From NCBI GenBank assembly GCA_963755985.1, contig CAVWLO010000002.1, positions 124,001-188,000 of the forward strand: DNA of 64,000 nt, written 5' to 3'. Both the position numbers and the translations under genes were made by a program. The notes under the pieces were generated by a model, which saw only the letters and a program-made list of their open reading frames with translations, was not told where the DNA came from and searched no databases. Each line of letters begins with the position of its first letter. Within the stretch, counting starts at the first letter, position 1. Origin of the DNA: DASXMT01 sp963755985. GTDB lineage: Bacteria > Actinomycetota > Acidimicrobiia > Acidimicrobiales > RAAP-2. Positions 1 to 7,948 of the stretch are shown here, piece by piece.

Positions 1-70
1 CGGGGTCAACGAGATCCAGCGGGAGATCCTGGCCACCGCCGGGTTGGGCATGAAGCGGGGTGCACGTTGA
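1..70 (+). CDS. Acyl-CoA dehydrogenase, C-terminal end only
   Basis: Only the last 22 residues are inside the window (frame from base 2, TGA at 68-70). They read GVNEIQREILATAGLGMKRG and then AR. The NEIQR-x-I segment followed by a short G-L-G tail is the usual carboxy end of acyl-CoA dehydrogenases. The stop overlaps the TTG start of the next gene by 3 bases, so the genes are translationally coupled. By position it would match fadE29 (chsE2) of the mycobacterial igr operon, which supplies one subunit of a heteromeric steroid side-chain dehydrogenase. That assignment rests on gene order, not on the few residues seen. Confidence 0.7.
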   Translation, partial: GVNEIQREILATAGLGMKRGAR

Positions 71-1183
71 GCACCGAGACCAACGAGACCGGGGAGACGG
101 CGGGGATCCCGGGCGCACTGAGCGGCCCGGCTCTCCAGGAGAAGTTCGACTCCTTCACCGGCCAGTCGAGCGGGCCGCCGTCCACCGGGGCCGAGCCGGT
201 GAACCGGGTCATGATCCGCCACTGGGTGGAGGCCATCGGGGACTACAACCCGGTGTACTTGGACGAGGGCGCGGCCAAAGACGCCGGCTTCCCCGGGGTG
301 ATCGCCCCGCCCACCATGCTCCAGGCCTGGACCATGCGCGGCCTCCGGCTCCACCAGGACGTCGACGCGGCCCGCAAGGCCGGGCAGAGCTCCGGCACGG
401 TGCAGGACCAGGTGATGACGCTGCTGGACGCGGCCGGCTTCACCTCGGTGGTGGCCACCAACTGCGAACAGCACTACGAGCGGCCGCTCGCCCTGGGCGA
501 TGAGATCACCGTGTCGTCGGTGATCGAGTCGATCTCACCCGAGAAGACGACGGCTCTGGGCGTGGGCCACTTCGTCACCGACCGACAGGACTACACCGAT
601 GCCAGCGGCGCCCTGGTCGGCACCACCCGGTTCCGCATTGCTCAAGTTCCGTCCCCGCTCGGCCCCGCCGGCATCGGAGTCGGCTTCCGGCGAGGCGGCC
701 CCACCCGAATCAGATACGGCCGAGGCGCCGACCCGCCCGTTGCGTCCCCGTCCTGCCCTGACCCAGGACAACTCGTTCTTCTTCGAGGGGGCGAAGGAGG
801 GCAAGCTGTTGATCCAGCGATGTTCCGAGTGCGGCACCCTCCGGCATCCGCCCCGCCCGGCCTGTCCGAACTGCCGGTCCTTCCGGTGGGACGCGGTGCA
901 GGCCTCGGGTCGGGGCACGATCTACAGCTTCGTGGTCAACCACCATCCCCAGGTCCCCGCCTTCGACTACCCGCTCGTCGTGGCCCTGGTCGAACTGGAG
1001 GAGGGGACCCGCCTGGTGGCCAACGTCTCGCACATGACGCCCGAGACGGTGGCCATCGGTATGCCCGTGATCGCCGAGTTCGAGGACTTCGACGACGACC
1101 TGTCCCTCCCGGTCTTCCGACCGGCCGACGGCTCGGGCGAGGAACCGGCCCCCGCGGCCGAGCGGGCCGAGGGGCGAGCCTGA
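67..1183 (+). CDS. chsH2: ChsH2-like MaoC hydratase/DUF35 fusion, frameshifted
   Basis: Two domains appear in two overlapping frames. The N-terminal part (67 to about 640) is a MaoC-like hot-dog domain (RHWVEAIGDYNPVYLDE, then GVIAPPTMLQAW). The C-terminal part (from about 640) is a DUF35 domain, with a zinc ribbon (CSECGTLRHPPRPACPNC) followed by an OB-fold. Removing one base near 638-640 joins them through the expected sequence RFRILKFRP, giving about 371 residues. In ChsH2 the MaoC half pairs with ChsH1 to hydrate the 3-oxo-4-pregnene-20-carboxyl-CoA-type enoyl-CoA, and the DUF35 half binds the Ltp2 aldolase. The likely start is TTG at 67, overlapping the upstream stop. The stop overlaps the next ATG (TGATG). 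The frameshift is either a sequence error or a real inactivating indel. Confidence 0.85.
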
Positions 1184-2352
1184 TGGACTTCACCTTTTCC
1201 GAGGAGCAAGAGGCGGTGCGCCAGTCGGCCGAGGCCATCTTCTCCGGACTGGTCACGCCCGACCGAGTGAAGGAGACCGAGGCCGGCGAGGAGCGCGTCG
1301 ACCGGGCCCTGTGGGCCGAGCTGGCCCAGGCCGACCTGCTCGGGTTGGCCCTGCCCGAGGCGGTCGACGGCGGCGGCTACGGGTTGGTCGAGCTCTGCTC
1401 GGTGCTCGAGGCCCAGGGCCGGGTGGTCGCCCCGATCCCGCTGTGGGCCACGCTGGTGCTCGGGGCCCTGCCGGTGGCCGAGTTCGGCTCCGAACAGCTC
1501 CGGGCCCACTGGCTGCCCGGCGTGGTCGCCGGCGAGGTGATCCTGACCGCGGCGCTGGCCGACGTGGCCGGCGACCTGGCCAGCGGGGGGCCGGGCCGGC
1601 CCACGGTCGCGGCCAGGCCCCGGAAGAAGAGGGGCGGCTACAAGCTCTCGGGCACGGCCATGGCCGTGCCCGACGCCCATGTGGCCGACCGGGTGCTGGT
1701 CCCGGCGGCCACCCCGGACGGCGGGACCATCGTCGCCCTGGTCGACCCTCTGGCCGACGGGGTCACCATGGAACGGGCGGTGACCACCAACCGGGAGGTC
1801 CACCCCCATCTCCACTTCGACCAGGTGGTGATACCCGAGGGCGACCTGTTGGCCGGGGGCGACCCTGGTCGTGGCGCGGCCGTGGTCTCGTGGATCCTCG
1901 AGCGGGCCTGGACCGGGCTCTGCGCCCTCCAGGTCGGGGTGGCCGAGGCGGCGCTGGCCCAGACGGCCGAGTACCTCAACACCCGCGAGCAGTTCGGGAA
2001 GCCGCTGTCCACCTTCCAGGGCACCCTCCTCCGGGCGGCCGACGCAGCCATCGACATCGAGGCCATCCGGGTCACCCTGTGGCAGGCGGCCTGGCGGCTC
2101 GACCACGGGCTCGACGCCCACCTGGCCGTGGCCGTGGCCATCTGGTTCGCGTCGGACGCCGGCCAACGGGTGGTGCACGCCACCCAGCACCTCCACGGCG
2201 GCCTGGGGGCCGACGTCGACTACCCCGTCCACCGCTACTTCCTGTGGGGGAAACAGATCGAGCTGTTGTTGGGCTCCGGGTCGAGCCAGCTGGCCCGGTT
2301 GGGGGCACTGCTGGTGGCCGACCTCCGGGCCGGTGCGGCGGTGTCGGCATGA
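1183..2352 (+). CDS. fadE28: Acyl-CoA dehydrogenase, FadE28/ChsE1-like
   Basis: This 389-residue protein starts MDFTFSEEQEAVRQSAEAIF, the normal N-terminal helix of acyl-CoA dehydrogenases. It has the middle beta domain and ends in the C-terminal helical bundle with TREQFGKPLSTFQGTLLRAA and HLHGGLGADVDYPVHRYFLW. The HLHGG-x-G-x-D-V-x-YP-x-HRY segment resembles FadE28-type subunits, which form alpha2beta2 dehydrogenases with FadE29-type partners. Its ATG overlaps the chsH2 stop and its TGA overlaps the chsH1 start, so it is part of one operon. It should act in the cytoplasm with FAD on an acyl-CoA steroid side-chain intermediate. Function is inferred from family and gene order. Confidence 0.85.
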   Translation: MDFTFSEEQEAVRQSAEAIFSGLVTPDRVKETEAGEERVDRALWAELAQADLLGLALPEAVDGGGYGLVELCSVLEAQGRVVAPIPLWATLVLGALPVAEFGSEQLRAHWLPGVVAGEVILTAALADVAGDLASGGPGRPTVAARPRKKRGGYKLSGTAMAVPDAHVADRVLVPAATPDGGTIVALVDPLADGVTMERAVTTNREVHPHLHFDQVVIPEGDLLAGGDPGRGAAVVSWILERAWTGLCALQVGVAEAALAQTAEYLNTREQFGKPLSTFQGTLLRAADAAIDIEAIRVTLWQAAWRLDHGLDAHLAVAVAIWFASDAGQRVVHATQHLHGGLGADVDYPVHRYFLWGKQIELLLGSGSSQLARLGALLVADLRAGAAVSA

Positions 2353-2837
2353 GCAGCGCCTTCCACGCCATCGGCATCGAGGGCCGCACCCGCACCTTCG
2401 ACGAGGTGTCGGAGGGGGACCGGCTCGACGAGCTGGCCATCCCGCTGACCCGGACCCTCATCGCCTCGACCGCCCTCGCCTCGCGCGACTACCAGGACGT
2501 CCACCACGACCCCGAGCTGGCCCAGCGGCGCGGCTCCAAGGACATCTTCATGAACATCCTCACCACCAACGGCTTCGTCGGCCGGTTCGTCACCGACTGG
2601 GCCGGCCCGGGGGCGGTGCTGACCGACGTGAACATACGCCTGGGCGCGCCCAACTACCCCAAGGACACCATGACCCTGACCGGCTCGGTGACGAAGAAGG
2701 AGGACGGCCTCGACACCGAGGGACGCGGGGCCATCGAGGTGTCGCTTACAGGGTCCAACTCGCTCGGCGACCACGTGACCGGCACGGTGCGGGTGCTGTT
2801 GCCGGCCGGCGCACCGGGTCCCGAGAGGGGCCGAGTG
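2349..2837 (+). CDS. chsH1: ChsH1-like MaoC hydratase, no stop before ltp2
   Basis: This is a short single hot-dog protein. The segment STALASRDYQDVHHDPELAQ followed by RGSKDIFMNIL and YVTDWAGP-like FVTDWAGPGAV matches the ChsH1 family, whose members are about 130 residues long. ChsH1 pairs with the MaoC half of ChsH2 to make the active hydratase. The start ATG overlaps the dehydrogenase stop (ATGA). The frame has no stop: it runs through GTG-ATG into ltp2, while a TGA sits one base out of frame at 2836-2838, exactly where a coupled stop would be expected. So either the stop has been lost by an upstream indel or the two proteins are fused. The end given here is the domain boundary, not a real stop. 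Confidence 0.75.
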
Positions 2838-4035
2838 ATGGCGGGAACCGGTTCCTCCTCCCATGCCTTCGTGGGCAACACCGCGGTGGTGGGCATCGGG
2901 GCCACCGAGTTCTCCAAGCAGTCGGGGCGCAGCGAGCTCCGGCTGGCAGTGGAGGCGGTCGACGCCGCCCTGTCCGACGCCGGCATCGCGCCGAGCGAGG
3001 TGGAGGGCATGGTCACCTACACGGCCGACACCAACCCCGAGATCAACGTGGCCCAGTCCCTCGGTATGGGCGAGCTCACCTTCTTCTCCCGCGTCCACTA
3101 CGGGGGCGGGGCCGGCTGCGGGACCATCCAGCAGGCGGCGCTGGCCGTCCAGGCCGGGGTGGCCGACGTGGTCGTCTGCTACCGCGCCTTCAACGAGCGC
3201 TCGGGGAACCGGTTCGGGGCCGGCGTGCAGAACCGGCCGCCCGTCCCCAACGCCGAGGCGGCCCACTTCGCCTGGTACGCCCCCCAGGGCCTGCTCACCC
3301 CGGCCCAGTGGGTGGCCATGGCCGCCCAGCGCTACCTGCATCTGACCGGGGCGACCAGCGAGGACCTGGGCCGGGTGGCCGTGGCCGACCGCAGGCACGC
3401 GGCCACCAACCCCAAGGCCTGGTACTACGGGAAGCCCATCACCCTCGAGGACCATCAAGCCTCGCGCTGGATCGTCGAGCCGCTCCACCTCCTCGACTGC
3501 TGCCAGGAGACCGACGGGGGACAGGCCCTGGTCGTCACCTCGCTCGAGCGGGCCCGCTCGCTCCGCCAGCCTCCAGCCGTCATCCGGGCCGCGGCCCAGG
3601 GCTCGGGCGACGGCCAGGAGATGATGACCAGCTACTACATGGAGGACCTCTCCGGGCTGGCCGAGATGGGCGTGGTCGCCCGCCAGCTGTGGGAGACCTC
3701 CGGCCTCACGCCGGCCGACATCCAGACCGCCGTCCTCTACGACCACTTCACCCCCTATGTCCTCTCCCAGCTGGAGGAGCTCGGCTTCTGCGCCAAGGGG
3801 GACGCCAAGGACTTCGTGCGCGACGGCAACATCGAGCTCGGGGGCTCCCTGCCCATCAACACCCACGGAGGCCAGCTGGGCGAGGCCTACCTGCACGGGC
3901 ATGAACGGGATCGCCGAGGGGGTGCGCCAGGTGCGGGGCACGTCGGTCAACCAGGTGGACGAGGTGGAGCACGTGCTGGTGACCTCGGGGACCGGGGTGC
4001 CGACCAGCGGGCTCATACTCGGGGTGGACCGGTAG
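2838..4035 (+). CDS. ltp2: Ltp2-like thiolase-fold aldolase, frameshifted near 3900
   Basis: This is a thiolase-superfamily protein of the lipid-transfer/Ltp2 type, about 398 residues when repaired. It carries AVVGIGATEFSKQSGRSELR, YRAFNERSGNRFG, DRRHAATNPKAWYYGKPIT, LLDCCQETDGG and YDHFTPYVLSQLEELGFC, all close to Ltp2. The frame breaks after GQLGEAYLHG. Dropping one base at about 3900 restores MNGIAEGVRQVRGTSVNQ and the conserved end TGVPTSGLILG, with TAG at 4033-4035. Ltp2 cleaves the beta-hydroxyacyl-CoA by a retro-aldol reaction and works in complex with the DUF35 half of ChsH2, encoded in the same operon. As written, the protein would lose its last 45 or so residues. Confidence 0.85.
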
Positions 4036-4039
4036 CCGC

Positions 4040-4456
4040 CTAGGCCAGCATCTCCAGGTCCACGTCGAGTGCTCGATAAGTCGCCACGGCTCGCCGGTCT
4101 CGAGTGGCGAGTCGCAGATGATGCTCAACGGCAACTGCTCCGACCAGCGCGTCGTAGACGGACCCTCCGGCGATGTCGAGCAGCGACAGGCGACCCAGCA
4201 GATCCTCACTCGCTGTCGAACCGAGAAACCGCGAGGCAGGAAAGTTCCGGGCGAGGATCTGTCCGACGGCGCGGGGAGTTCGGCGAAGTGGCGGCGGTAG
4301 ACGGGTGAGGACGGAGAGCGTCTCAAACGCAGCGTGGCCGGCGAGCCCGATGCGCCGGTCGCCCACTGCATCGACGGTTGCCTCGTGGTTGTCGTGATCG
4401 AGGAGAACCAGGGCCACGGCCACACTGGTGTCAACCAGCAGGTCGGTGGCCGTCAC
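4040..4456 (-). CDS. vapC: VapC-type PIN-domain toxin
   Basis: This 138-residue protein begins MTATDLLVDTSVAVALVLL. It has the PIN acidic residues in order: Asp in LVDTSV, Glu in AAFETLSVLTR, Asp in VYDALVGA and Asp in LATRDRRA. PIN toxins are magnesium-dependent ribonucleases that cut tRNA or rRNA. The start overlaps the stop of the AbrB-type gene upstream by 4 bases, the usual antitoxin-toxin order. The gene lies convergent to the ltp2 operon with only 4 bases between the stops. The RNA target cannot be told from sequence. Confidence 0.88.
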   Translation of the reverse strand: MTATDLLVDTSVAVALVLLDHDNHEATVDAVGDRRIGLAGHAAFETLSVLTRLPPPLRRTPRAVGQILARNFPASRFLGSTASEDLLGRLSLLDIAGGSVYDALVGAVAVEHHLRLATRDRRAVATYRALDVDLEMLA

Positions 4457-4689
4457 GGCTGATCGGCATCGCGAAGGGCCCTCACCGTGTCGTCATCGAT
4501 GGACATGCCGCTGGTGCCAATGACGAGCCGGCCGTCTGGGCCCTCCTCGATCTCTTCGCTGGCGATGGGTTCGATGCGGATGCCTGTCCCGTCCCTCACT
4601 ACGTTGACCTCTCCTGGAAGCAGGCCAAGATAGGCACGCAATGGCTTTGGAATAACCAATCTGCCTGCCCTGTCAATGGTTGCTTTCAT
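4453..4689 (-). CDS. vapB: VapB-type AbrB/SpoVT-fold antitoxin
   Basis: This 78-residue protein starts MKATIDRAGRLVIPKPLRAY, the swapped-hairpin AbrB DNA-binding fold. The acidic C-terminal tail (EEIEEGPDGRLVIG and SIDDDTVRALRDAD) should wrap around the toxin. It is cotranscribed with, and overlaps, the PIN toxin gene. Repeated ACCATT boxes over its start codon suggest autoregulation. Confidence 0.88.
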   Translation of the reverse strand: MKATIDRAGRLVIPKPLRAYLGLLPGEVNVVRDGTGIRIEPIASEEIEEGPDGRLVIGTSGMSIDDDTVRALRDADQP

Positions 4690-4709
4690 ACCATTAGTTT
4701 ACCATTGAC
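4672..4709 (-). promoter_or_regulatory. Candidate VapB autoregulatory operator
   Basis: A perfect 9-base inverted repeat, GTCAATGGT at 4672-4680 and ACCATTGAC at 4701-4709, flanks the vapB ATG. A third related box, ACCATTAG, lies at 4690-4697. The local AT content is well above the surroundings. AbrB-type antitoxins usually bind such repeated boxes in their own promoter. The sites are seen; their use as an operator is inferred. Confidence 0.5.
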
Positions 4710-4736
4710 CTGTAGACCTATGGAGCTGGGCGTTGC

Positions 4737-5408
4737 CTAGACGAGCCGCCGGTCGGTGGCCCACTTGGTGAGCTCGTGGCGAGTGGAGAGTTGTAGCTTG
4801 CGTAGGACCGACGAGACGTGTGACTCCACCGTCTTGGCCGAGATGGTGAGGTCCCGGGCCACCTCTTTGTAGGTGTACCCGCGGGCGATGAGCCGCAGGA
4901 CCTGCCGCTCTCGCGGCGAGAGCTGATCGAGCTCGGGATCGAGCCCAGGGGTCAGGCTGTCGACACCGTTGACACCGCTTCCGCCGGCAAAGGCATCCAG
5001 CACGAAGCCGGCCAGACGGGGCGAGAACACCGCGTCACCCGCTTGCACCCGGTGCACGGCCTGGAGGAGCTCATCGCCCGAGATGGTCTTGGTGACATAA
5101 CCCCGGGCCCCGGCCCGGATGACCGCGATGACGTCCTCGGGCGCGTCGGAGACCGACAGGGCCAGGAACTGCACCTCGGGATGGTGGGGTGTCACCCCGC
5201 CCAGGACGGCCTGGCCGCCGCCACCGGGAAGGTGGACGTCGAGGAGGACGACATCGGGCGTCCGCTCGTTGATCAGCTCCACCGCCGCGTCGACCTCGTC
5301 GGCCTCACCGATGACCTCGACCTCGTCGCCCAGCTCGGCCCGCACCCCCGATCGGAACATGGCGTGGTCGTCGACCAGGAAGATACGGGGCCGGCCCCGC
5401 TCACTCAC
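4737..5408 (-). CDS. LuxR/NarL-family response regulator
   Basis: The N-terminal receiver domain has IFLVDDHAMFRSGVRAEL (acidic pocket), the phospho-acceptor Asp in VVLLDVHLPGG and Lys in GYVTKTISGDEL. The C-terminal LuxR-type helix-turn-helix is clear: LSPRERQVLRLIARGYTYKE then ISAKTVESHVSSVLRKL. The protein has 223 residues from the GTG at 5408. An in-frame GTG at 5426 adds MSGAGL but sits inside a 22-bp tandem duplication, so the nearer start is preferred. The partner histidine kinase is encoded just upstream on the same strand, so this is the output regulator of that pair. The regulon is unknown. Confidence 0.9.
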   Translation of the reverse strand: MSERGRPRIFLVDDHAMFRSGVRAELGDEVEVIGEADEVDAAVELINERTPDVVLLDVHLPGGGGQAVLGGVTPHHPEVQFLALSVSDAPEDVIAVIRAGARGYVTKTISGDELLQAVHRVQAGDAVFSPRLAGFVLDAFAGGSGVNGVDSLTPGLDPELDQLSPRERQVLRLIARGYTYKEVARDLTISAKTVESHVSSVLRKLQLSTRHELTKWATDRRLV

Positions 5409-5432
5409 GAGGCCGGCCCCGCTCACTCACGA
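5389..5432. repeat. 22-bp tandem duplication at the response-regulator start
   Basis: Two identical 22-base copies (5389-5410 and 5411-5432) lie head to tail. Each carries an in-frame GTG candidate start for the response regulator. It looks like a recent slippage duplication. Confidence 0.85.
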
Positions 5433-5441
5433 GGGGGGCTA

Positions 5442-5522
5442 CTGCTGTGCTCACGAGGCCAACTCCCGACGGGCTCACGAGGCGGCTCGCCTGCTGTGCT
5501 CACGAGGCCATCTCCCGACGGG
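5442..5522. repeat. 32-bp direct repeat, 49-bp period, at the kinase stop
   Basis: Copies at 5442-5473 and 5491-5522 differ by one base. The second copy encodes the last residues of the histidine kinase (PRREMAS and stop). The first is a non-coding duplicate in the gap before the response regulator. Confidence 0.85.
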
Positions 5523-6915
5523 GCATCGACAGCTCGACCTCGGTCCCCGCCCCGGGGGTCGAGTGGATGATCGCCGAGCCGCCGTAGCGGGCCATGCGGG
5601 CCCGGATGGACTGGGCGATGCCCTGGCGGTCTCTGGGGACAGCCGAGGGATCGAAACCCCGCCCCCGGTCGCGGACGAAGATCATGGCGGCATGCTGCTC
5701 CACTTCGGCGTAGAACGACACCTGCGGCGCCCCCGACCACTTGGCCGCGTTCACCGTTGCCTCCCGGGAGGCATCGAGCAGCGCCCGCAGCGGGTCGGTC
5801 AGCCGGCAGTCGCCGACCACCACCACCTGAACGGTGATCCCGTGATCGGCCTCCACCTGACGCTGGATGACGCCGATGCCCTCGGCCACCGTCGCCGCAT
5901 CGTCGCCGATGGTGCCGGGGGACCGGCCCTCGAACAGCCAGGACCGGAGCTCGCGTTCCTGGGCCCGAGCCAGCCGGATCACCTGTCGGGGGTCGTCGGC
6001 CGAACGCTGGATCAGAGCCAATGTCTGGAGGACCGAGTCGTGCACGTGGGCCGCCATCTGGGCCCGGTCCTCGGCCATGGCCCGGGCCTGGCGCTCGGAC
6101 AGCAGGTCGCGGACCAGGCTGAGCCACCACGGGCCGAAGACGACGACGATGGCCGTGACCACCAGCACGGCGCCGGCAACCGGTCGCAGGGCGGCGGCGG
6201 TGCGGTGCCCGATGACGAGGACGAACAGGCCGCCGATGCCGAGGACCACACCGACGGTGACCCGCAGGACCAGGGCAAAGCGGCCGTGGCGCTCCACCCC
6301 GGTGCGGAGCATGGGCATGAGCTCGTCGTTGATCCAGACCTTTTCTTCCTCGCTGGCGTTACGCCGGATGAGGATGGCCCCGACGGCGGCCAGGAACACG
6401 GGCCAGGCGAACGAGCCGACGTAGCCGACGTGCAGCGCGGCCGCCACCACCTGCACCACCACGAAGGCGGGGACGAGGGCGATGACCAGCCTGATGCCCC
6501 GCCGATCGGCGGCGGCCCGGGACACGATCGAGGTGGTCTCGCCCTGGAGGGGAAAGAAGAGCCAGGCCAGGGCGTAGACCAGGATCCCGACGCCGCTGGC
6601 CAGCGTCAGCAGGGCGAACCCGATCCGCACCAGGGTGACGTCGATGCCGGTGGCGGCCGAAAGGCCGCCGCACACGCCGGCCAGGACCCGGGTGTCGGTG
6701 CTGCGGCGGATCGGCCCCCGCAGGTGCGGGTGGGGGCGGTGGTGGCCGCGACGGCGCCGATCCGGGCGGCCGTCAACAGGCCGGCGCCGCCCTCCCGGTG
6801 GGCCGCTCCAGCGCGGATCGGGTCCTCGGCCCTGCGGTCCGCAGTAGGGGGCCTGTGGACTGCCGGCCGGCTCCGGGGAGGGCATCTCGGGGGAGGGCAT
6901 CTCGGGGGCTCGCAC
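5500..6915 (-). CDS. PspC-domain sensor histidine kinase
   Basis: This 471-residue membrane protein has a Pro/Arg/Gly-rich cytoplasmic N-terminus of about 65 residues. A PspC domain follows (RVLAGVCGGLSAATGIDVTL to about residue 130), then several hydrophobic segments. The NarL-type histidine-kinase core has its phospho-accepting His in AHVHDSVLQTLALIQ near residue 290. The ATPase domain has the N-box in SREATVNAAKWSGAP and the G-box in VRDRGRGFDPSAVPRDRQGI. PspC-fused kinases of actinobacteria typically respond to envelope stress. It pairs with the LuxR-type regulator downstream. The start is GTG; residues near it repeat (EMPSPEMPSPE) because of a 15-bp duplication in the DNA. Confidence 0.88.
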   Translation of the reverse strand: MRAPEMPSPEMPSPEPAGSPQAPYCGPQGRGPDPRWSGPPGGRRRPVDGRPDRRRRGHHRPHPHLRGPIRRSTDTRVLAGVCGGLSAATGIDVTLVRIGFALLTLASGVGILVYALAWLFFPLQGETTSIVSRAAADRRGIRLVIALVPAFVVVQVVAAALHVGYVGSFAWPVFLAAVGAILIRRNASEEEKVWINDELMPMLRTGVERHGRFALVLRVTVGVVLGIGGLFVLVIGHRTAAALRPVAGAVLVVTAIVVVFGPWWLSLVRDLLSERQARAMAEDRAQMAAHVHDSVLQTLALIQRSADDPRQVIRLARAQERELRSWLFEGRSPGTIGDDAATVAEGIGVIQRQVEADHGITVQVVVVGDCRLTDPLRALLDASREATVNAAKWSGAPQVSFYAEVEQHAAMIFVRDRGRGFDPSAVPRDRQGIAQSIRARMARYGGSAIIHSTPGAGTEVELSMPRREMAS

Positions 6916-7067
6916 GCCGCGATCGGTCGATTCGTCGATAGTCGATGATCGCGCACTGGAGCGGAGGGGGGCATCAGGGACATCCCTGACCCCGCGGACC
7001 CAGAGTCAGGGTCCGGACCGGGTCATGCCGGATTTCGCTCTGGCCGGTGGCCGATCAAGCTGCAGGC

Positions 7068-7391
7068 ATGGACACCGATGCCTCTCACAGCCCATCACCT
7101 GGTCCTGCCGCCACGGGTCCCGATGGTGGCGGTTCCCGACCCCGTTCGACGGCGATCAGCCCCGACCACCTGCGCCGGCCCCGCCAGGGCCGCATGCTGG
7201 CCGGCGTGGCTGTCGGCGTCGCCGAGTGCTTCGACCTCGACCCCACCGTCGTCCGGATCGGGTTCGTCGCCCTTAGCTTGCTCGGCGGCCTCGCCGTCCC
7301 GCTCTACCTGGCCGGGTGGCTGCTGATGCCGGCTGAGGGCGCCGACTTGTCGGTGGGCGAGGAGCTCCTGGCCCAGGCGCGAGCCAGCTGA
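7068..7391 (+). CDS. Small PspC-domain membrane protein
   Basis: This 107-residue protein has a disordered Ser/Pro/Gly-rich start (MDTDASHSPSPGPAATGPDG). A single PspC domain follows (MLAGVAVGVAECFDLDPTVVRIGF, then a hydrophobic helix LLGGLAVPLYLAGWLLMP). It is transcribed divergently from the PspC-domain kinase and probably belongs to the same envelope-stress locus. An in-frame GTG at 7047 is an alternative start. PspC proteins sense or buffer membrane stress; the exact role here is unknown. Confidence 0.75.
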   Translation: MDTDASHSPSPGPAATGPDGGGSRPRSTAISPDHLRRPRQGRMLAGVAVGVAECFDLDPTVVRIGFVALSLLGGLAVPLYLAGWLLMPAEGADLSVGEELLAQARAS

Positions 7392-7474
7392 TCGCCGTGG
7401 CACCGATCGAGTTTGGAGAACAGACCGTGCGCTACCGCCGGGACCACGGTCGCCCGGCCGGTGGGCGCCGGCCG

Positions 7475-7885
7475 ATGGCCGACCCGACCATCCGGGCCTC
7501 GGATGCCGAGCGTGCCGCGGTGGCCGACAACCTGTCCCGCCACTTCGCCGACGGTCGGCTCGACCAGGTCGAGTTCAAGCGGCGGTTGGACCAGGCCATG
7601 GAGGCGACCACCCGGGGCGACCTGGACGGGCTGTTCGACGACCTGCCGCCTTTACCGTCGGATGCTCCACCAGAGCCCGAGCACCGACGGTGGATCGGGG
7701 TTCGGCTCGTTGCCCTGATGGCCATGGCCGTCATCGTTGTCACCCTGGTGGCGCTGGCGGCCAGGCCCGATCACGAGTGGTTCCGCGTGCCCTGGCTGTT
7801 CGTCGTGCTGGCCGGGCTCCTCTTGTGGCGTCGGGCCCGGCACCACCGCCTGGGCGGCTACCGCCGATCCGAGCTCGAGCAGTAG
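7475..7885 (+). CDS. DUF1707 membrane protein
   Basis: The N-terminus MADPTIRASDAERAAVADNL followed by LDQVEFKRRLDQAMEATTRGDL is the DUF1707 (SHOCT-like) domain common in actinobacteria. Two hydrophobic helices follow (LVALMAMAVIVVTLVALAA and VPWLFVVLAGLLLW) and then a basic tail. The ATG at 7475 coincides with the usual domain start; a GTG at 7397 would add 26 residues. It lies downstream of the PspC gene, probably cotranscribed. The function of the family is not established. Confidence 0.75.
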   Translation: MADPTIRASDAERAAVADNLSRHFADGRLDQVEFKRRLDQAMEATTRGDLDGLFDDLPPLPSDAPPEPEHRRWIGVRLVALMAMAVIVVTLVALAARPDHEWFRVPWLFVVLAGLLLWRRARHHRLGGYRRSELEQ

Positions 7886-7926
7886 GCCCGGGTCACTCGG
7901 CCCGGGTCACCCGGCCCGGGTCACCC
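7885..7926. repeat. 14-bp unit repeated three times after the DUF1707 gene
   Basis: Three 14-base copies of the GGCCCGGGTCACCC type occur in tandem, directly after the stop codon. They fill the short gap between two convergent genes. A transcription-end role is possible but no T-tract is present. Confidence 0.8.
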
Positions 7927-7948
7927 GTCGCCACGGGTCCACCCTCGG

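Noticed and set aside
1311..2348. The upstream part of a 910-codon frame before chsH1
   Set aside because: It is an out-of-frame Arg/Gly/Pro-rich shadow of the acyl-CoA dehydrogenase; real protein begins at the ATG at 2349.
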